Source: Candidatus Thorarchaeota archaeon (GTDB lineage Archaea; Asgardarchaeota; Thorarchaeia; Thorarchaeales; Thorarchaeaceae). From it: a stretch of 64,000 nucleotides of DNA. Within the stretch, counting starts at the first letter, position 1; each line of letters starts with the position of its first letter. Position numbers and translations under genes: made by a program. Where the stretch lies: NCBI GenBank assembly GCA_020348985.1, contig CP070761.1, forward strand, positions 2,891,006-2,955,005, read 5' to 3'. Below are positions 1 to 8,011 of this stretch, piece by piece. A model generated the notes under the pieces. That model was given only the letters and a program-made list of their open reading frames with translations, was not told where the DNA came from and did no database searches.

Positions 1-517
1 TGATGTATCGCATCTCCCAAGAAAACGAGATTGGGATAATACCCATGAGGAACGAGCTCGCGATTGAGTATCCCCACTCGTCCTCGGTGTCTATTGCAGT
101 CGCTTCTTCGCTCCATGTAAGATTCATGTTCTCTGAAATGAAATCCCAATCGCCTGCTGGCATAACCATCATCGGCATGTCTTCCATAATGACTTCCGAA
201 TCGTTGAACCTCAAAAGTGTGCAATTAGCAGAGGGCATTTGCCTCGAATCATCAATTTGGGCCGGAATCTCACCTAGATGATCAACTCTAGCTATCACCC
301 GTTGCCCCTCCTCAACATCTGTCAAGAAAGGAGCGTAGCCACCGATATACTCCTGAAAGCTCGGATCCATTGTCTTTCTAAGCACCAAGTAGTGTATCTC
401 ATCTCCAATCTCGACCCCCCACTCAAGACTATGATTCGACTGCGACAACGCCAATCTCGACGTACTGGTTACAAGAACAAGAGATATGATTGCCAAGGAG
501 ACTATTCGCCGCATCAT
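1..517 (-). CDS. secreted protein of unknown function, C-terminus cut by window edge
   Basis: An open minus-strand frame runs from tandem ATG codons at 517 off the left edge, giving 172 residues without a stop. The N-terminus (MMRRIVSLAIISLVLVTS) is a clear signal peptide or membrane anchor: two arginines followed by about 16 hydrophobic residues. The mature part begins LEWGVEIGDEIHYLVLRK and alternates short beta-like segments with acidic residues, so it is probably an extracytoplasmic beta-rich domain. I recognise no catalytic motif. It is divergent from the TPR gene on the right, with about 100 bp between them for two promoters. Function unknown; coding status is well supported by the long frame and the signal sequence. 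Confidence 0.75.
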   Translation of the reverse strand, partial: MMRRIVSLAIISLVLVTSTSRLALSQSNHSLEWGVEIGDEIHYLVLRKTMDPSFQEYIGGYAPFLTDVEEGQRVIARVDHLGEIPAQIDDSRQMPSANCTLLRFNDSEVIMEDMPMMVMPAGDWDFISENMNLTWSEEATAIDTEDEWGYSIASSFLMGIIPISFSWEMRYI

Positions 518-620
518 CGGTCCTGGATAGAGTAGTTGGATGTCTTTAGAGTTTTGGCGAAGTCCAACACGTGTTGGGTCCGGCACATCAATGTTTTTCT
601 TAATCGATTTGTCTTCTCGT

Positions 621-1781
621 ATGAGTTCGATGGCCTCGACAGAAGACACCCTCAGTGCAGTCGAAAAGCATCTAGAGACTCATCCTGATGATGCAGCTGC
701 ATGGAACGTACGAGGAGTGCTTCTAGCAAACATGGAGTCTTTCGGTGAAGCATTGCGGTGTTTCGACAGATCCATCAGATTGGAATCAACGAGGCCCGAA
801 GCACATTTGAATCGAGGACGTGTCCTCCTCTCTCTAGGCGATGACAAGGCCATCGAGGCACTGAAGTCGTTTGATAGGGCCATGGAGCTGAAGCCGGGGG
901 ATCTCGACGTTCTGCGTGACAAGGCTCGTGCCCTTCGCATTCTTGGTCGTAGCAGAGAGGAACTTATGTGCTATGTGGCAATTGTCAAGATCTCTGCTGA
1001 CGAATGGCCAATCTGGCTTCGCATGGGCAATATATACCTAGAGTCGGGTCAGTTCGATCGGGCTCTCAAGCACTATGATCGTGCTCTCGCAATTGATGAG
1101 AAACTTGTTCCGGCATTGGTTCATAGAGCAGTTGCACTGTCAATGCTCAAAAGATGGAAGGACGCAATCAAGTCGGCAGAAGCGGCAACCAAGCTCTCGC
1201 CCGAGGACATTGAGACATGGAGGATTCTTGCTGATGCTAATCTGCGCGCTGGGAAATATAAGTCAGCAAAGAAAGCGTTGAAGAAGGCATCAGAGTTGGA
1301 TCCTGAGGATGCGGCTGTGGAACTGACACTTGGGATGGTTGAATACAAAGATGGCCGTCCGAAGGATGCAATCCGTCACTTCAAAAGAGCCCTGATTCGT
1401 AGAAAGAACTATCCTGCAGCCTGGCGGAACCTGGCAATGACCCACATGGAATTGGAAGAGTGGGATGAAGCCAGGATAGCGTGGGAGAAGCTAGTTTCCG
1501 TCGTCAAAGATGATCCAATGGTTTTCGATGCCCAAGCCACTACATACGCTAGACTAGATGACTTCTGTAGCGCGGCAGACGCATGGGAGTCGGCTCGCAA
1601 GCTGTACAAGAAGAAGGGCGATGCGGTAGAAGCTCAGCGAGTGACAAACCTCGGGCGTGCTGCAAGAATCAATTGCTCAAGGCAGAAGAAGGCAGCAAGA
1701 GCCCAACGAGAACACGACAAGGCAAAGCGCACATTCGACGACCGATTCGAATTACGTCGCAAGAAGAAAGACGACCAGTGA
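621..1781 (+). CDS. TPR repeat protein
   Basis: A 386-residue protein made almost wholly of tetratricopeptide repeats, roughly ten units from residue 15 to 345, with typical spacing such as AWNVRGVLLANMESFGEAL and IWLRMGNIYLESGQFDRAL. TPR arrays form right-handed superhelices that bind partner proteins; nothing here names the partner. The last 40 residues are strongly basic (RQKKAARAQREHDKAKR, RRKKKDDQ) and could contact nucleic acid or ribosomes, which is inference. The frame is open back to 540, but residues before 621 are not TPR-like, and the ATG at 621 or 630 begins the conserved part. A T-rich stretch at 593-602 lies about 25 bases upstream, which would fit a leaderless transcript. Confidence 0.85.
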   Translation: MSSMASTEDTLSAVEKHLETHPDDAAAWNVRGVLLANMESFGEALRCFDRSIRLESTRPEAHLNRGRVLLSLGDDKAIEALKSFDRAMELKPGDLDVLRDKARALRILGRSREELMCYVAIVKISADEWPIWLRMGNIYLESGQFDRALKHYDRALAIDEKLVPALVHRAVALSMLKRWKDAIKSAEAATKLSPEDIETWRILADANLRAGKYKSAKKALKKASELDPEDAAVELTLGMVEYKDGRPKDAIRHFKRALIRRKNYPAAWRNLAMTHMELEEWDEARIAWEKLVSVVKDDPMVFDAQATTYARLDDFCSAADAWESARKLYKKKGDAVEAQRVTNLGRAARINCSRQKKAARAQREHDKAKRTFDDRFELRRKKKDDQ

Positions 1782-1907
1782 TATCCACAAAGGACCTATT
1801 GACGTTATGAAAGCAAGTTTTTAATTGAGTATGATACCAATTTGTAAAGACCAGAGATACGTGGTAGACTCTCAAGCACAGCTCCCCTTTTGCACGCCCT
1901 TTTCTTC

Positions 1908-1916
1908 CTATATTAC
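1908..1916 (+). promoter_or_regulatory. TATA box of the radical SAM gene
   Basis: CTATATTAC lies 45-53 bases before the ATG at 1961, predicting transcription from about 1935-1940 and a leader of roughly 20-25 bases. The 179-bp gap between the TPR gene and this gene holds no other supported feature. Confidence 0.5.
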
Positions 1917-1960
1917 ACAAAACCGCAATCCTCAAACACAATCGATTCAGCCTGTCGAAT

Positions 1961-2851
1961 ATGCCGGACTCAGATGACAGGCCTGTAAGATATGCGACCC
2001 GTGATTCAGATGGGTTCTTCGAGCCCCCATTCCCTGTAGATCCGGTGGCCCTAACCAAGCAGACCAGAAAAACGGTTTGCATGAAGAAGGATCGTGTCGT
2101 TTATAGGAAGTATACAAAGTTCTATGCAGTCGGTGTTTACGGTGGCATTGCCACCGCATATTCTGTAGGCTGCAATCTCCGCTGCGTCTTCTGCTGGGTG
2201 GACTGGTCACGAGACTGGCCTGAAGAATATGGTGAATTCTACTCGCCTTCCCAAGTCTACTCCAATCTCCGCAATATTATGAAAGTCCAGGCTTTGAGGA
2301 GAGCACGTGTCAGCGGTGCTGAACCAACGCTATGTCCTGACCATCTCTGTGGCATTCTTGCTCTCGTTAATCAGGACGCCAATGAATTCGACTTATTCGT
2401 GATAGAGACCAATGGTGTGGTCTTGGCTACAGAACCCGACCTGGCCTCTCGTCTTGCGCAGTACGCATCTCGAAGAGACAGGGAAACTGTTGGACACGTT
2501 CGGCTTTCAATCAGGGGCGGGCAGCGTGATGCATTCGAGGAGAAGACAGGTTGCGCCAAGGAATTCCTAGACCTGCCTTTTGTGGCCGTGGAGAGGCTCT
2601 GGGATGCGGGAGTATCCTTCCATGTGGCGGTAGTTGTTGACTCGAGATTCACCTCCGAGCAAGAGAAAGAGGCGACATATTCGCGTCTTGCAGAGATTGA
2701 CCCATCTATTCTTAGAAACGTGGAGGAGGAGACCCTTGACCCATATCCCCATGCCCTTGTACGTTTGAGAGCTGTGGGCAGGGAAGACATTGTGGGGAAG
2801 GAGATATCGGGAAGGGAACGAAGTGTACTGCGGAAAAGGCCCCGCGAGTGA
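1961..2851 (+). CDS. radical SAM protein
   Basis: A 296-residue radical SAM protein. The cluster motif CNLRCVFC (Cys71, Cys75, Cys78, spacing CxxxCxxC) binds the 4Fe-4S centre that cleaves S-adenosylmethionine. It is followed by a GAEPTL stretch (about residue 113) equivalent to the GGEP SAM-binding motif, and by a VIETNGV strand, both in the order expected for the TIM-barrel core. The long segment before the motif (70 residues) and the aromatic CWVDWSRDW that follows resemble archaeal uncharacterised Fe-S oxidoreductases related to pyruvate formate-lyase activases. Substrate unknown. It stands alone between a TPR gene and an interrupted TPR fragment on the other strand, so context gives no pathway. 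Confidence 0.85.
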   Translation: MPDSDDRPVRYATRDSDGFFEPPFPVDPVALTKQTRKTVCMKKDRVVYRKYTKFYAVGVYGGIATAYSVGCNLRCVFCWVDWSRDWPEEYGEFYSPSQVYSNLRNIMKVQALRRARVSGAEPTLCPDHLCGILALVNQDANEFDLFVIETNGVVLATEPDLASRLAQYASRRDRETVGHVRLSIRGGQRDAFEEKTGCAKEFLDLPFVAVERLWDAGVSFHVAVVVDSRFTSEQEKEATYSRLAEIDPSILRNVEEETLDPYPHALVRLRAVGREDIVGKEISGRERSVLRKRPRE

Positions 2852-2853
2852 GC

Positions 2854-3198
2854 CTAGATCGTCCAAAGTAAGCCGCCATGACTATCCAATGTTTCGTCTG
2901 CAAACTCGTTTGCTTTCTCCGCAGCTTCGTACTGTCCCATCTTCGAGAACAAGTCGCCCATCTTTTGCCACTCCTCAGGTCTTTCCGATCTCATTTTCGT
3001 TACTTGTGCTACAGCCTCATAGGCTCTGAATGGACCTCCATACTTCGTCACGACCTGACCATAATACACCCAGCCGTCATAGTTGTCGTTCTTCAGTGAA
3101 AGGGCGTAGCTAGTGTGTTAAAGAATGATGGTTGGTAGGATAAACGGAAGGATTGCTGGAAAGGCGCCGAGAAAGATGAATGGCACAAGATACAGCAT
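2854..3198 (-). pseudogene. membrane-anchored TPR protein interrupted by an in-frame TAA
   Basis: On the minus strand an ATG at 3198 opens 26 codons of a very hydrophobic peptide (MLYLVPFIFLGAFPAILPF...) ending at a TAA at 3120-3118. The same frame then continues without another stop for 87 residues to 2854 and encodes TPR-like helices (DGWVYYGQVVTKYGGPFRAY, EEWQKMGDLFSKMGQYEAA). A membrane segment followed directly by a TPR in one frame looks like one gene broken by a single nonsense codon, or a sequencing error. Alternatives: a 26-residue membrane peptide upstream of a 71-residue TPR protein starting at GTG 3069. TAA is not used for pyrrolysine, so programmed readthrough is unlikely. Confidence 0.5.
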
Positions 3199-3292
3199 TG
3201 TGAGACATCCTTTGTCTTTCTTCTATTAAACGTCCCCCAGTTGAACAGCTACACTGTGTTTTCAAGGCCTAAGACTTCGCTTCTTGTTGCAC

Positions 3293-4099
3293 TCAGGGCT
3301 CATCGAAGATGAGAGACTCGATTAGATGCTCAATAGAGAATCTCCCCTCAGTCATTTCCATATACCATGGCGCTTCAAAGCTAAAGTGACTCACGATTTC
3401 ATCTATTGTCCTTCCTTTATCGTGCAAAGCCTTGGACTCTCTTCGGACATCTTTTAGGAAGTCGATGCGAGTCTGAATGTAGTCTTGGGGGTCCACTACA
3501 GGGCCTCTATGAGCATCGAAGAGAACCTCAAGATTCAGGTCTAGAATCTTCTCCATTGTGGATACTATTTGAACCACATTCTCACAATCCATTGCAATCC
3601 TTTTTCTGCTTGGCAATGGGACCGCGTCGGAAGAGAAGAGCCAACCTCGGTCCTTTTCATAGAAGCCAACCATTAGATCCGGACTATGACCAGGAAGTGT
3701 GATTACCTCGAACGTCATGTCGCCGACAGAAAAGTCGTCAGGCATAACCTCGATTTTTGAAACTGGGGGAATTGAACCCCAAACGTAGGCAAAAAACTCG
3801 TTCTTCTCGGGTGGGTCTTTCAGAATCGGAATCTGGTTCTCGCGAGCGAAGATCGTTGCCTGCTGTGAAAGCAGTGCACATGTCCCGACATGATCTTCGT
3901 GAGTATGCGTCACGTAGACCCTGTCAACCCCAACTTCTCGTGCATACGCCCACAGTTCTTCTTTTGCATTTCCACATCCCGCATCGATCAGAGTCTTGTC
4001 AATCAAGTACGAATAAACCCACATTATGGCATTTCCAGCCATCTCTGTTGCTGTCTTCACACAAGTGACTTTGTCGTCGAATGCCTCAATTTCAAACAT
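3293..4099 (-). CDS. metallo-beta-lactamase fold hydrolase
   Basis: A 268-residue protein of the metallo-beta-lactamase superfamily with a complete dinuclear metal site: THTHEDH at residues 64-70, His138 in LPGHSP, Asp158 in FSSDAVP and His197 in FDAHRGP. These are the ligands used by glyoxalase II-like and other thioester or phosphoester hydrolases. The C-terminal 60 residues are helical and contain a predicted dimer or substrate segment (IDEIVSHFSFEAPWYMEM) as in MBL proteins resembling SoxH or CPSF-like hydrolases. Substrate cannot be told from sequence. It sits alone with its 3' end facing the interrupted TPR gene. Confidence 0.85.
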   Translation of the reverse strand: MFEIEAFDDKVTCVKTATEMAGNAIMWVYSYLIDKTLIDAGCGNAKEELWAYAREVGVDRVYVTHTHEDHVGTCALLSQQATIFARENQIPILKDPPEKNEFFAYVWGSIPPVSKIEVMPDDFSVGDMTFEVITLPGHSPDLMVGFYEKDRGWLFSSDAVPLPSRKRIAMDCENVVQIVSTMEKILDLNLEVLFDAHRGPVVDPQDYIQTRIDFLKDVRRESKALHDKGRTIDEIVSHFSFEAPWYMEMTEGRFSIEHLIESLIFDEP

Positions 4100-4163
4100 T
4101 GCAGGCCACCAAGTCAGTACACCCTAATTGGCTTCTTCGGTTCGGCAGTACCAAGCAGGTCAT

Positions 4164-5294
4164 TTATGCGGCCTGGCCTCGATCTACGAGCACGGGCGGA
4201 GCGAATTTCCTCAAACGCCTCAGTCCCACGACCTTCTCTCGTCTTCCCATCTTGGCATCGTTAACGACGGTTTCCATGAACTGGATGGCTTCATCATACT
4301 CCTTTCTTGGGACCGGGAATGGCACTCCATCCTTGCCACCGAAGGCGAATGTCATTCTTACAGGGTCGGCCCATGAAGGGGCGGAGCCATAGATCATCTC
4401 AGCAATCAAAGATAGTCCCCTGATTGTCGCGGGTCCTATGCCGTCAAGGAACAGTAGGTCCTCGTATTTTGACGGGTCAAGGTCATAGGCTCTACGAACT
4501 GCATTCCAGTCCATTCTTGTTGGAACGACCTTGTATGACGGAAGTTGAATCATAGACGAATCGCCTTCAATCCAAGGAATCAAAGTATTACTACCATACG
4601 ATTTGATGTCCTCGAAGTGTCTTCTTATCCTAAGGGGGCCGTCTCCGATAACGTCCAGTGTTGTCTTCCTACAATCCTCCGAGTCCCTAGATGTGAGATC
4701 GAGAGTTGAGCGTTTGACCTCTTTCGAGATTATTCCTGAATGAGGTTCCTCGATGAAGCTTCTAACATCCTCTGAAATCCAATGGTATCTTCGGGCATCG
4801 GTTGTCTTAGTGTCCATTCCCTGCTGAACGACTGCCCAATTTTCGTCAGAATCGACAAAGAAGACATGCTGGTAGAGTTGGTATCCATCCTGCACGGCAG
4901 CATTGTCAACTTTCGCCACGGCTTTGCTGACCTCACCAAGGGCGGCCCCATCCAGTCCGAAGTCCTCCAACGCCCTAAGCTTCTCGGGGACTCTTAGTGA
5001 GGCAAGACCCTTGCCGCCGGTAGCTACGATCCCATGTCTTTCGAAAGTCAAGACCGACCTGAGAACACCACACGTCACCGTTGTCGAACCAGAGCTGTCC
5101 CAATCATATCCAAGAACATTCGAAAGCGCCTGGAACCAAACGGGATCTGAGAGCCGTCCCAAAAGCTCCTGTGTGCCATATTCTTCTGTTACGAGCTCGC
5201 ACAGAGCGCCTGCCATCGGCATCATTCGTTTGACGAGCCAATGAGGTGCTTTCCCTGGATGTAGCTTTAGGTCAGCAACACCTGCCCGTTTCAC
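4164..5294 (-). CDS. DUF763 protein
   Basis: A 376-residue member of the DUF763 family, recognisable from its opening (RAGVADLKLHPGKAPHWL), from LSDPVWFQALSNVLGYDW and SSGSTTVTCGVLRSVL, and from the central segment LDGIGPATIRGLSLIAEMIY, which resembles a helix-hairpin-helix. The family is widespread in archaea and some thermophilic bacteria and has no established biochemical function; a DNA-related role is sometimes suspected from such helix-hairpin-helix-like segments, but that is inference. The likely start is GTG at 5294, since the frame contains a stop codon 33 bases further upstream. No operon partner is evident; DUF3795 and AlkD-like genes follow on the same strand with short gaps and could be co-transcribed. 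Confidence 0.85.
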   Translation of the reverse strand: MKRAGVADLKLHPGKAPHWLVKRMMPMAGALCELVTEEYGTQELLGRLSDPVWFQALSNVLGYDWDSSGSTTVTCGVLRSVLTFERHGIVATGGKGLASLRVPEKLRALEDFGLDGAALGEVSKAVAKVDNAAVQDGYQLYQHVFFVDSDENWAVVQQGMDTKTTDARRYHWISEDVRSFIEEPHSGIISKEVKRSTLDLTSRDSEDCRKTTLDVIGDGPLRIRRHFEDIKSYGSNTLIPWIEGDSSMIQLPSYKVVPTRMDWNAVRRAYDLDPSKYEDLLFLDGIGPATIRGLSLIAEMIYGSAPSWADPVRMTFAFGGKDGVPFPVPRKEYDEAIQFMETVVNDAKMGRREKVVGLRRLRKFAPPVLVDRGQAA

Positions 5295-5329
5295 GATTCC
5301 ACACGCTCGCTCGTTGTGACTCTTCTAAT

Positions 5330-5668
5330 CTAAACAAGGGAAGCGTGAATCTTCTGAAGCCTCTTCAGATTCGCTTCACCTGAGCTGTGCACCTTGTCAC
5401 ATGGAAAATCGCCACAATGCGCGCAAGTCTCAACTCCACGCTCACTACCACAACTACGCAAAGGACAATCTGCACACCACTTGAAGTGAGGCCCGTCCGG
5501 CGAAGTGCAGTATGTACAATTCACGTCGTCGACGGACACTGGGAATTCTGGGCTGTTCCACTTGTCAACAGTCTGCTCTCGAATTGAGTTGTCATCTGTC
5601 TCCAAAGCAATGCGAGCCGGGCATTCGGCACAATCAAGTCCACAATATGCAATCAACTTGGCTGACAT
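5330..5668 (-). CDS. DUF3795 cysteine-rich protein
   Basis: A 112-residue protein matching the DUF3795 pattern: an N-terminal YCGLDCAECPAR, a central DVNCTYC, then WCADCPLRSC and a final CAHCGDFPC. The twelve cysteines in CxxC-type pairs probably bind zinc or an Fe-S cluster. Proteins of this family are common in anaerobic archaea and bacteria and have no proven function. It starts at ATG 5668 and lies 54 bases after the AlkD-like gene on the same strand. Confidence 0.85.
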   Translation of the reverse strand: MSAKLIAYCGLDCAECPARIALETDDNSIREQTVDKWNSPEFPVSVDDVNCTYCTSPDGPHFKWCADCPLRSCGSERGVETCAHCGDFPCDKVHSSGEANLKRLQKIHASLV

Positions 5669-5722
5669 GGCATACTAGTGTGTATTTGAAATCTATAAAA
5701 GCTGAACAGATAGCCGAAAGTA

Positions 5723-6412
5723 CTACTTGGGCAACCTTTTGCTTCCTTCTCTTATTGCGATCTTCGCCATCCTGTCTTTATGTATGCGGATGAATATTCT
5801 GACTAACTCTGGTTCGCGATAACTTAGCTCCCTGAGAACCCATCCCACTGCCTTGGCTATGAAAAACTCATGGTCATCAAGATGAGGAAGAAGTGATTCG
5901 AGAATCATGTCATTGTACTCTGGCTTGTGATACCTCTTCTTTCCTAATTGCACATACGGCACAATCGTTGCTCTTCTACGCCAGAAATTCTCGCTCTTTC
6001 GCCAATCCTCGAAGAGATCTTGAACAGCTCTGTCTCGCATAATCAGATTTCCGAGACACACTATGCAGAGGGGGTCGATAATTGACCAAGTGTCTGCATC
6101 GTCAATCCACCTCGTAATCAGCTCCAATGCGGAACTAATGTCTCCCTCCCGTGTGTAACGTTCCATTACCTCTATGGCTGCAAGGCGATAGTCGAAGACC
6201 TCATTCTTCCATAGCTTCTTCATTAGCGGAATCAGTGCATCTGTCTCAACTGACCGAATATGCTTGCGAGTGACCTTGCGTGCCTCAGTCACAGATACAC
6301 CGAGAAAACGCAGATTTGAGGTTTTCATGTAGCTAGCAACCATCTTTCCCTTCTCAAGGTCTGCGCGGCTGCCTAGGTCGTCGATGATTGCGGACGCCGT
6401 ATCCGAGCTCAT
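5723..6412 (-). CDS. AlkD-like DNA alkylation repair protein (HEAT-like)
   Basis: A 229-residue all-helical protein of the AlkC/AlkD family. AlkD glycosylases remove N3- and N7-alkylated purines without base flipping, using a concave cleft built from HEAT-like repeats. Family signatures seen here are FLGVSVTEARKV near the N-terminus, NEVFDYRLAAIEVMERY, the TWSIIDPLC segment carrying the conserved Trp and Asp of the cleft, and FIAKAVGWVLRELSYREP near the C-terminus with the second cleft Trp. Length is normal for the family. It is transcribed away from the thioredoxin-like gene; the 130-bp intergenic region carries a palindrome and a TATA-like sequence. Confidence 0.85.
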   Translation of the reverse strand: MSSDTASAIIDDLGSRADLEKGKMVASYMKTSNLRFLGVSVTEARKVTRKHIRSVETDALIPLMKKLWKNEVFDYRLAAIEVMERYTREGDISSALELITRWIDDADTWSIIDPLCIVCLGNLIMRDRAVQDLFEDWRKSENFWRRRATIVPYVQLGKKRYHKPEYNDMILESLLPHLDDHEFFIAKAVGWVLRELSYREPELVRIFIRIHKDRMAKIAIREGSKRLPK

Positions 6413-6454
6413 TGGGCTTTTCCACTTCCGTTGAGTTATGAATCCTTCTCAAAC

Positions 6455-6479
6455 TGCTTGCCAAGCAAGCCTTTTATTG
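6455..6479 (+). promoter_or_regulatory. palindrome plus TATA-like box between divergent genes
   Basis: A perfect 6-bp inverted repeat TGCTTG-C-CAAGCA occupies 6455-6467, and CTTTTATTG at 6471-6479 resembles a TATA box directed to the right. The palindrome would sit at the position of the BRE/TATA, so a bound regulator could block or recruit TFB. No regulator is identified; the symmetry could be chance. Confidence 0.35.
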
Positions 6480-6542
6480 AAAACCAAAGAAGAGTATCCA
6501 GTTGATGTTTCTGGATGAACTCTCAATTCAGAAGTGGTAGTT

Positions 6543-7079
6543 ATGTCTGAGATTGCCGAATGGAAAGAAGCAGTTGGATACGACGTGTTCCTAGCAAATG
6601 CACGTGAAAATGTTGAGCTAATGAAGGCTCGGTTCAATGACGTCATGTTGAACGAGACAGAAGAGGAGCTTCTCATGAGCATCAAGAATGAGATCAAGAT
6701 ACTTGTAATCGGCACAGACAGATGCAACGACACGGCAGGAAACCTACCAGTACTTGCAAGAATGGTCTCCATCTCGCCAAAGGTTGAGCTACGCATTCTT
6801 GATAGCGATAGCAATTCGAGGCTGCATCAAGAGTTCAGCGTCAACGGCAAGAGGAAGACGCCCGTTGTGCTATTCCTCAGCAATGAACTCAAGGAATTAT
6901 GCAGATGGATAGAGCGACCCAATGCCGCCTATAAGATAATGAACGAGAATGACCTTTCACTTGAGGACAGACGAAAGAAGCTCAAACGGCTCTACAGCGA
7001 CCCTGAGATTCTTCGGCAGAGTCTGGGAGAGTTGCTTGATCTTCTCTATCGAGCGGACCTTCTCCTAGGACGAAGATGA
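6543..7079 (+). CDS. thioredoxin-like protein lacking the CxxC pair
   Basis: A 178-residue protein with the layout of the Thioredoxin_9-type fold: a helical N-terminus, a strand IKILVIGTDRCNDTAGNLPVL, a second strand VELRILDSDSN, and KTPVVLFLSNE, where the Thr-Pro pair is the cis-proline of thioredoxin folds. The usual WCxxC is reduced to RCNDT, with one cysteine, so a classical dithiol exchange is not expected. The last 45 residues are helical and charged. The ATG at 6543 is preferred to an upstream GTG at 6534. It ends in a 4-bp ATGA overlap with the methyltransferase gene, so the two are co-translated and probably related in function. Confidence 0.75.
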   Translation: MSEIAEWKEAVGYDVFLANARENVELMKARFNDVMLNETEEELLMSIKNEIKILVIGTDRCNDTAGNLPVLARMVSISPKVELRILDSDSNSRLHQEFSVNGKRKTPVVLFLSNELKELCRWIERPNAAYKIMNENDLSLEDRRKKLKRLYSDPEILRQSLGELLDLLYRADLLLGRR

Positions 7080-7957
7080 GAATGACAGACCGCACCAGGG
7101 GTGATTCTGAGGGATCAGACAGAGTCAAGCGTATGATTGAGACTTACGCCGCTCGATACGACGATCCTTTCTGGAATGCTCTTACAGAGCTCATAGAAAC
7201 AACGCCAAGGAACCGAATCGTGGACTTTGGTTGTGGCCCTGGGTTGTTTTTGATCGATGCAGCCTGGAAGTATAGAGCAAAGTGGGTTTACGGTTTTGAT
7301 TCGAGTCCCGAGATGCTTGGCCGGGCAAACGAATTCTTGAGTGAAAGGCTCAAGGACTGCAAATACGAAGTGGAAGGCCTAGATGTCAATGTAGCTCCGA
7401 TCCCACTGCCTGACAAGAGCATAGACCTTGCCTTCTCAGGCTTCTTTCTTCACGAACTCTCGAATCCAAGAGATCATGTGTCGCAGGTATACAAAGTCTT
7501 GAGCGACGCTGGAGTCTATGCGATCTATGATTTCATCTCCGGAAATGAAGAGTCATTCGTAGAGCGAATGATTGCCACAGGTTGGAGCGAGGAGCGGGCT
7601 CGTGACAGATACCCTTCAATGTGTAAACACTCGCTTGAAGACATAGAATCACTCCTGAAGTCTTCAGGATTTCAGATTATCAAGTCAAACCGAATCGAAG
7701 ATATCCGGGCAATCGTTGTCGGCGCGAAACAGGCTGGTCCAGGTACTGAAAGATCAAACACCTCGATGCGCCATCGGTCTCCTTGGGCCTACGACGACTC
7801 GGATATCAGATGTCCCCGATGTACGAGTCACAAGATCATCAGGTGCCATGATAGATGGGCGACTTCAAGAGGAGTCCAGATGTTTGAATGCACTACATGT
7901 GGAAAGAGGTTTGTTGATAGGGGATACGACGATTATCTTCCGACGTTTATTCGATAG
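7076..7957 (+). CDS. SAM-dependent methyltransferase with C-terminal zinc ribbon
   Basis: A 293-residue fusion. Residues 45-150 are a class I methyltransferase Rossmann core: motif I is IVDFGCGPGLFLIDAA, followed by the acidic VYGFDSSPEML loop and motif IV-like LAFSGFFLHELSNP. Residues 240-280 form a zinc ribbon, CPRC ... CTTC, of the kind seen in transposase InsA-like and transcription-associated ribbons, followed by a basic tail. The methyl acceptor is unknown; the ribbon suggests a nucleic acid or nucleic-acid-bound protein (inference). The start at 7076 overlaps the stop of the thioredoxin-like gene; an ATG at 7082 is the alternative. Confidence 0.8.
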   Translation: MRMTDRTRGDSEGSDRVKRMIETYAARYDDPFWNALTELIETTPRNRIVDFGCGPGLFLIDAAWKYRAKWVYGFDSSPEMLGRANEFLSERLKDCKYEVEGLDVNVAPIPLPDKSIDLAFSGFFLHELSNPRDHVSQVYKVLSDAGVYAIYDFISGNEESFVERMIATGWSEERARDRYPSMCKHSLEDIESLLKSSGFQIIKSNRIEDIRAIVVGAKQAGPGTERSNTSMRHRSPWAYDDSDIRCPRCTSHKIIRCHDRWATSRGVQMFECTTCGKRFVDRGYDDYLPTFIR

Positions 7958-8011
7958 ATAGTAGTTCTTATTGGCACGTAGTGTAAAGAGAATTAGAAGC
8001 AGGCGAGCGAT

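Noticed and set aside
7800-7957. Zinc ribbon as a remnant of an IS1-type transposase
   Set aside because: It is in frame with an intact methyltransferase and no inverted repeats or transposase core are near.
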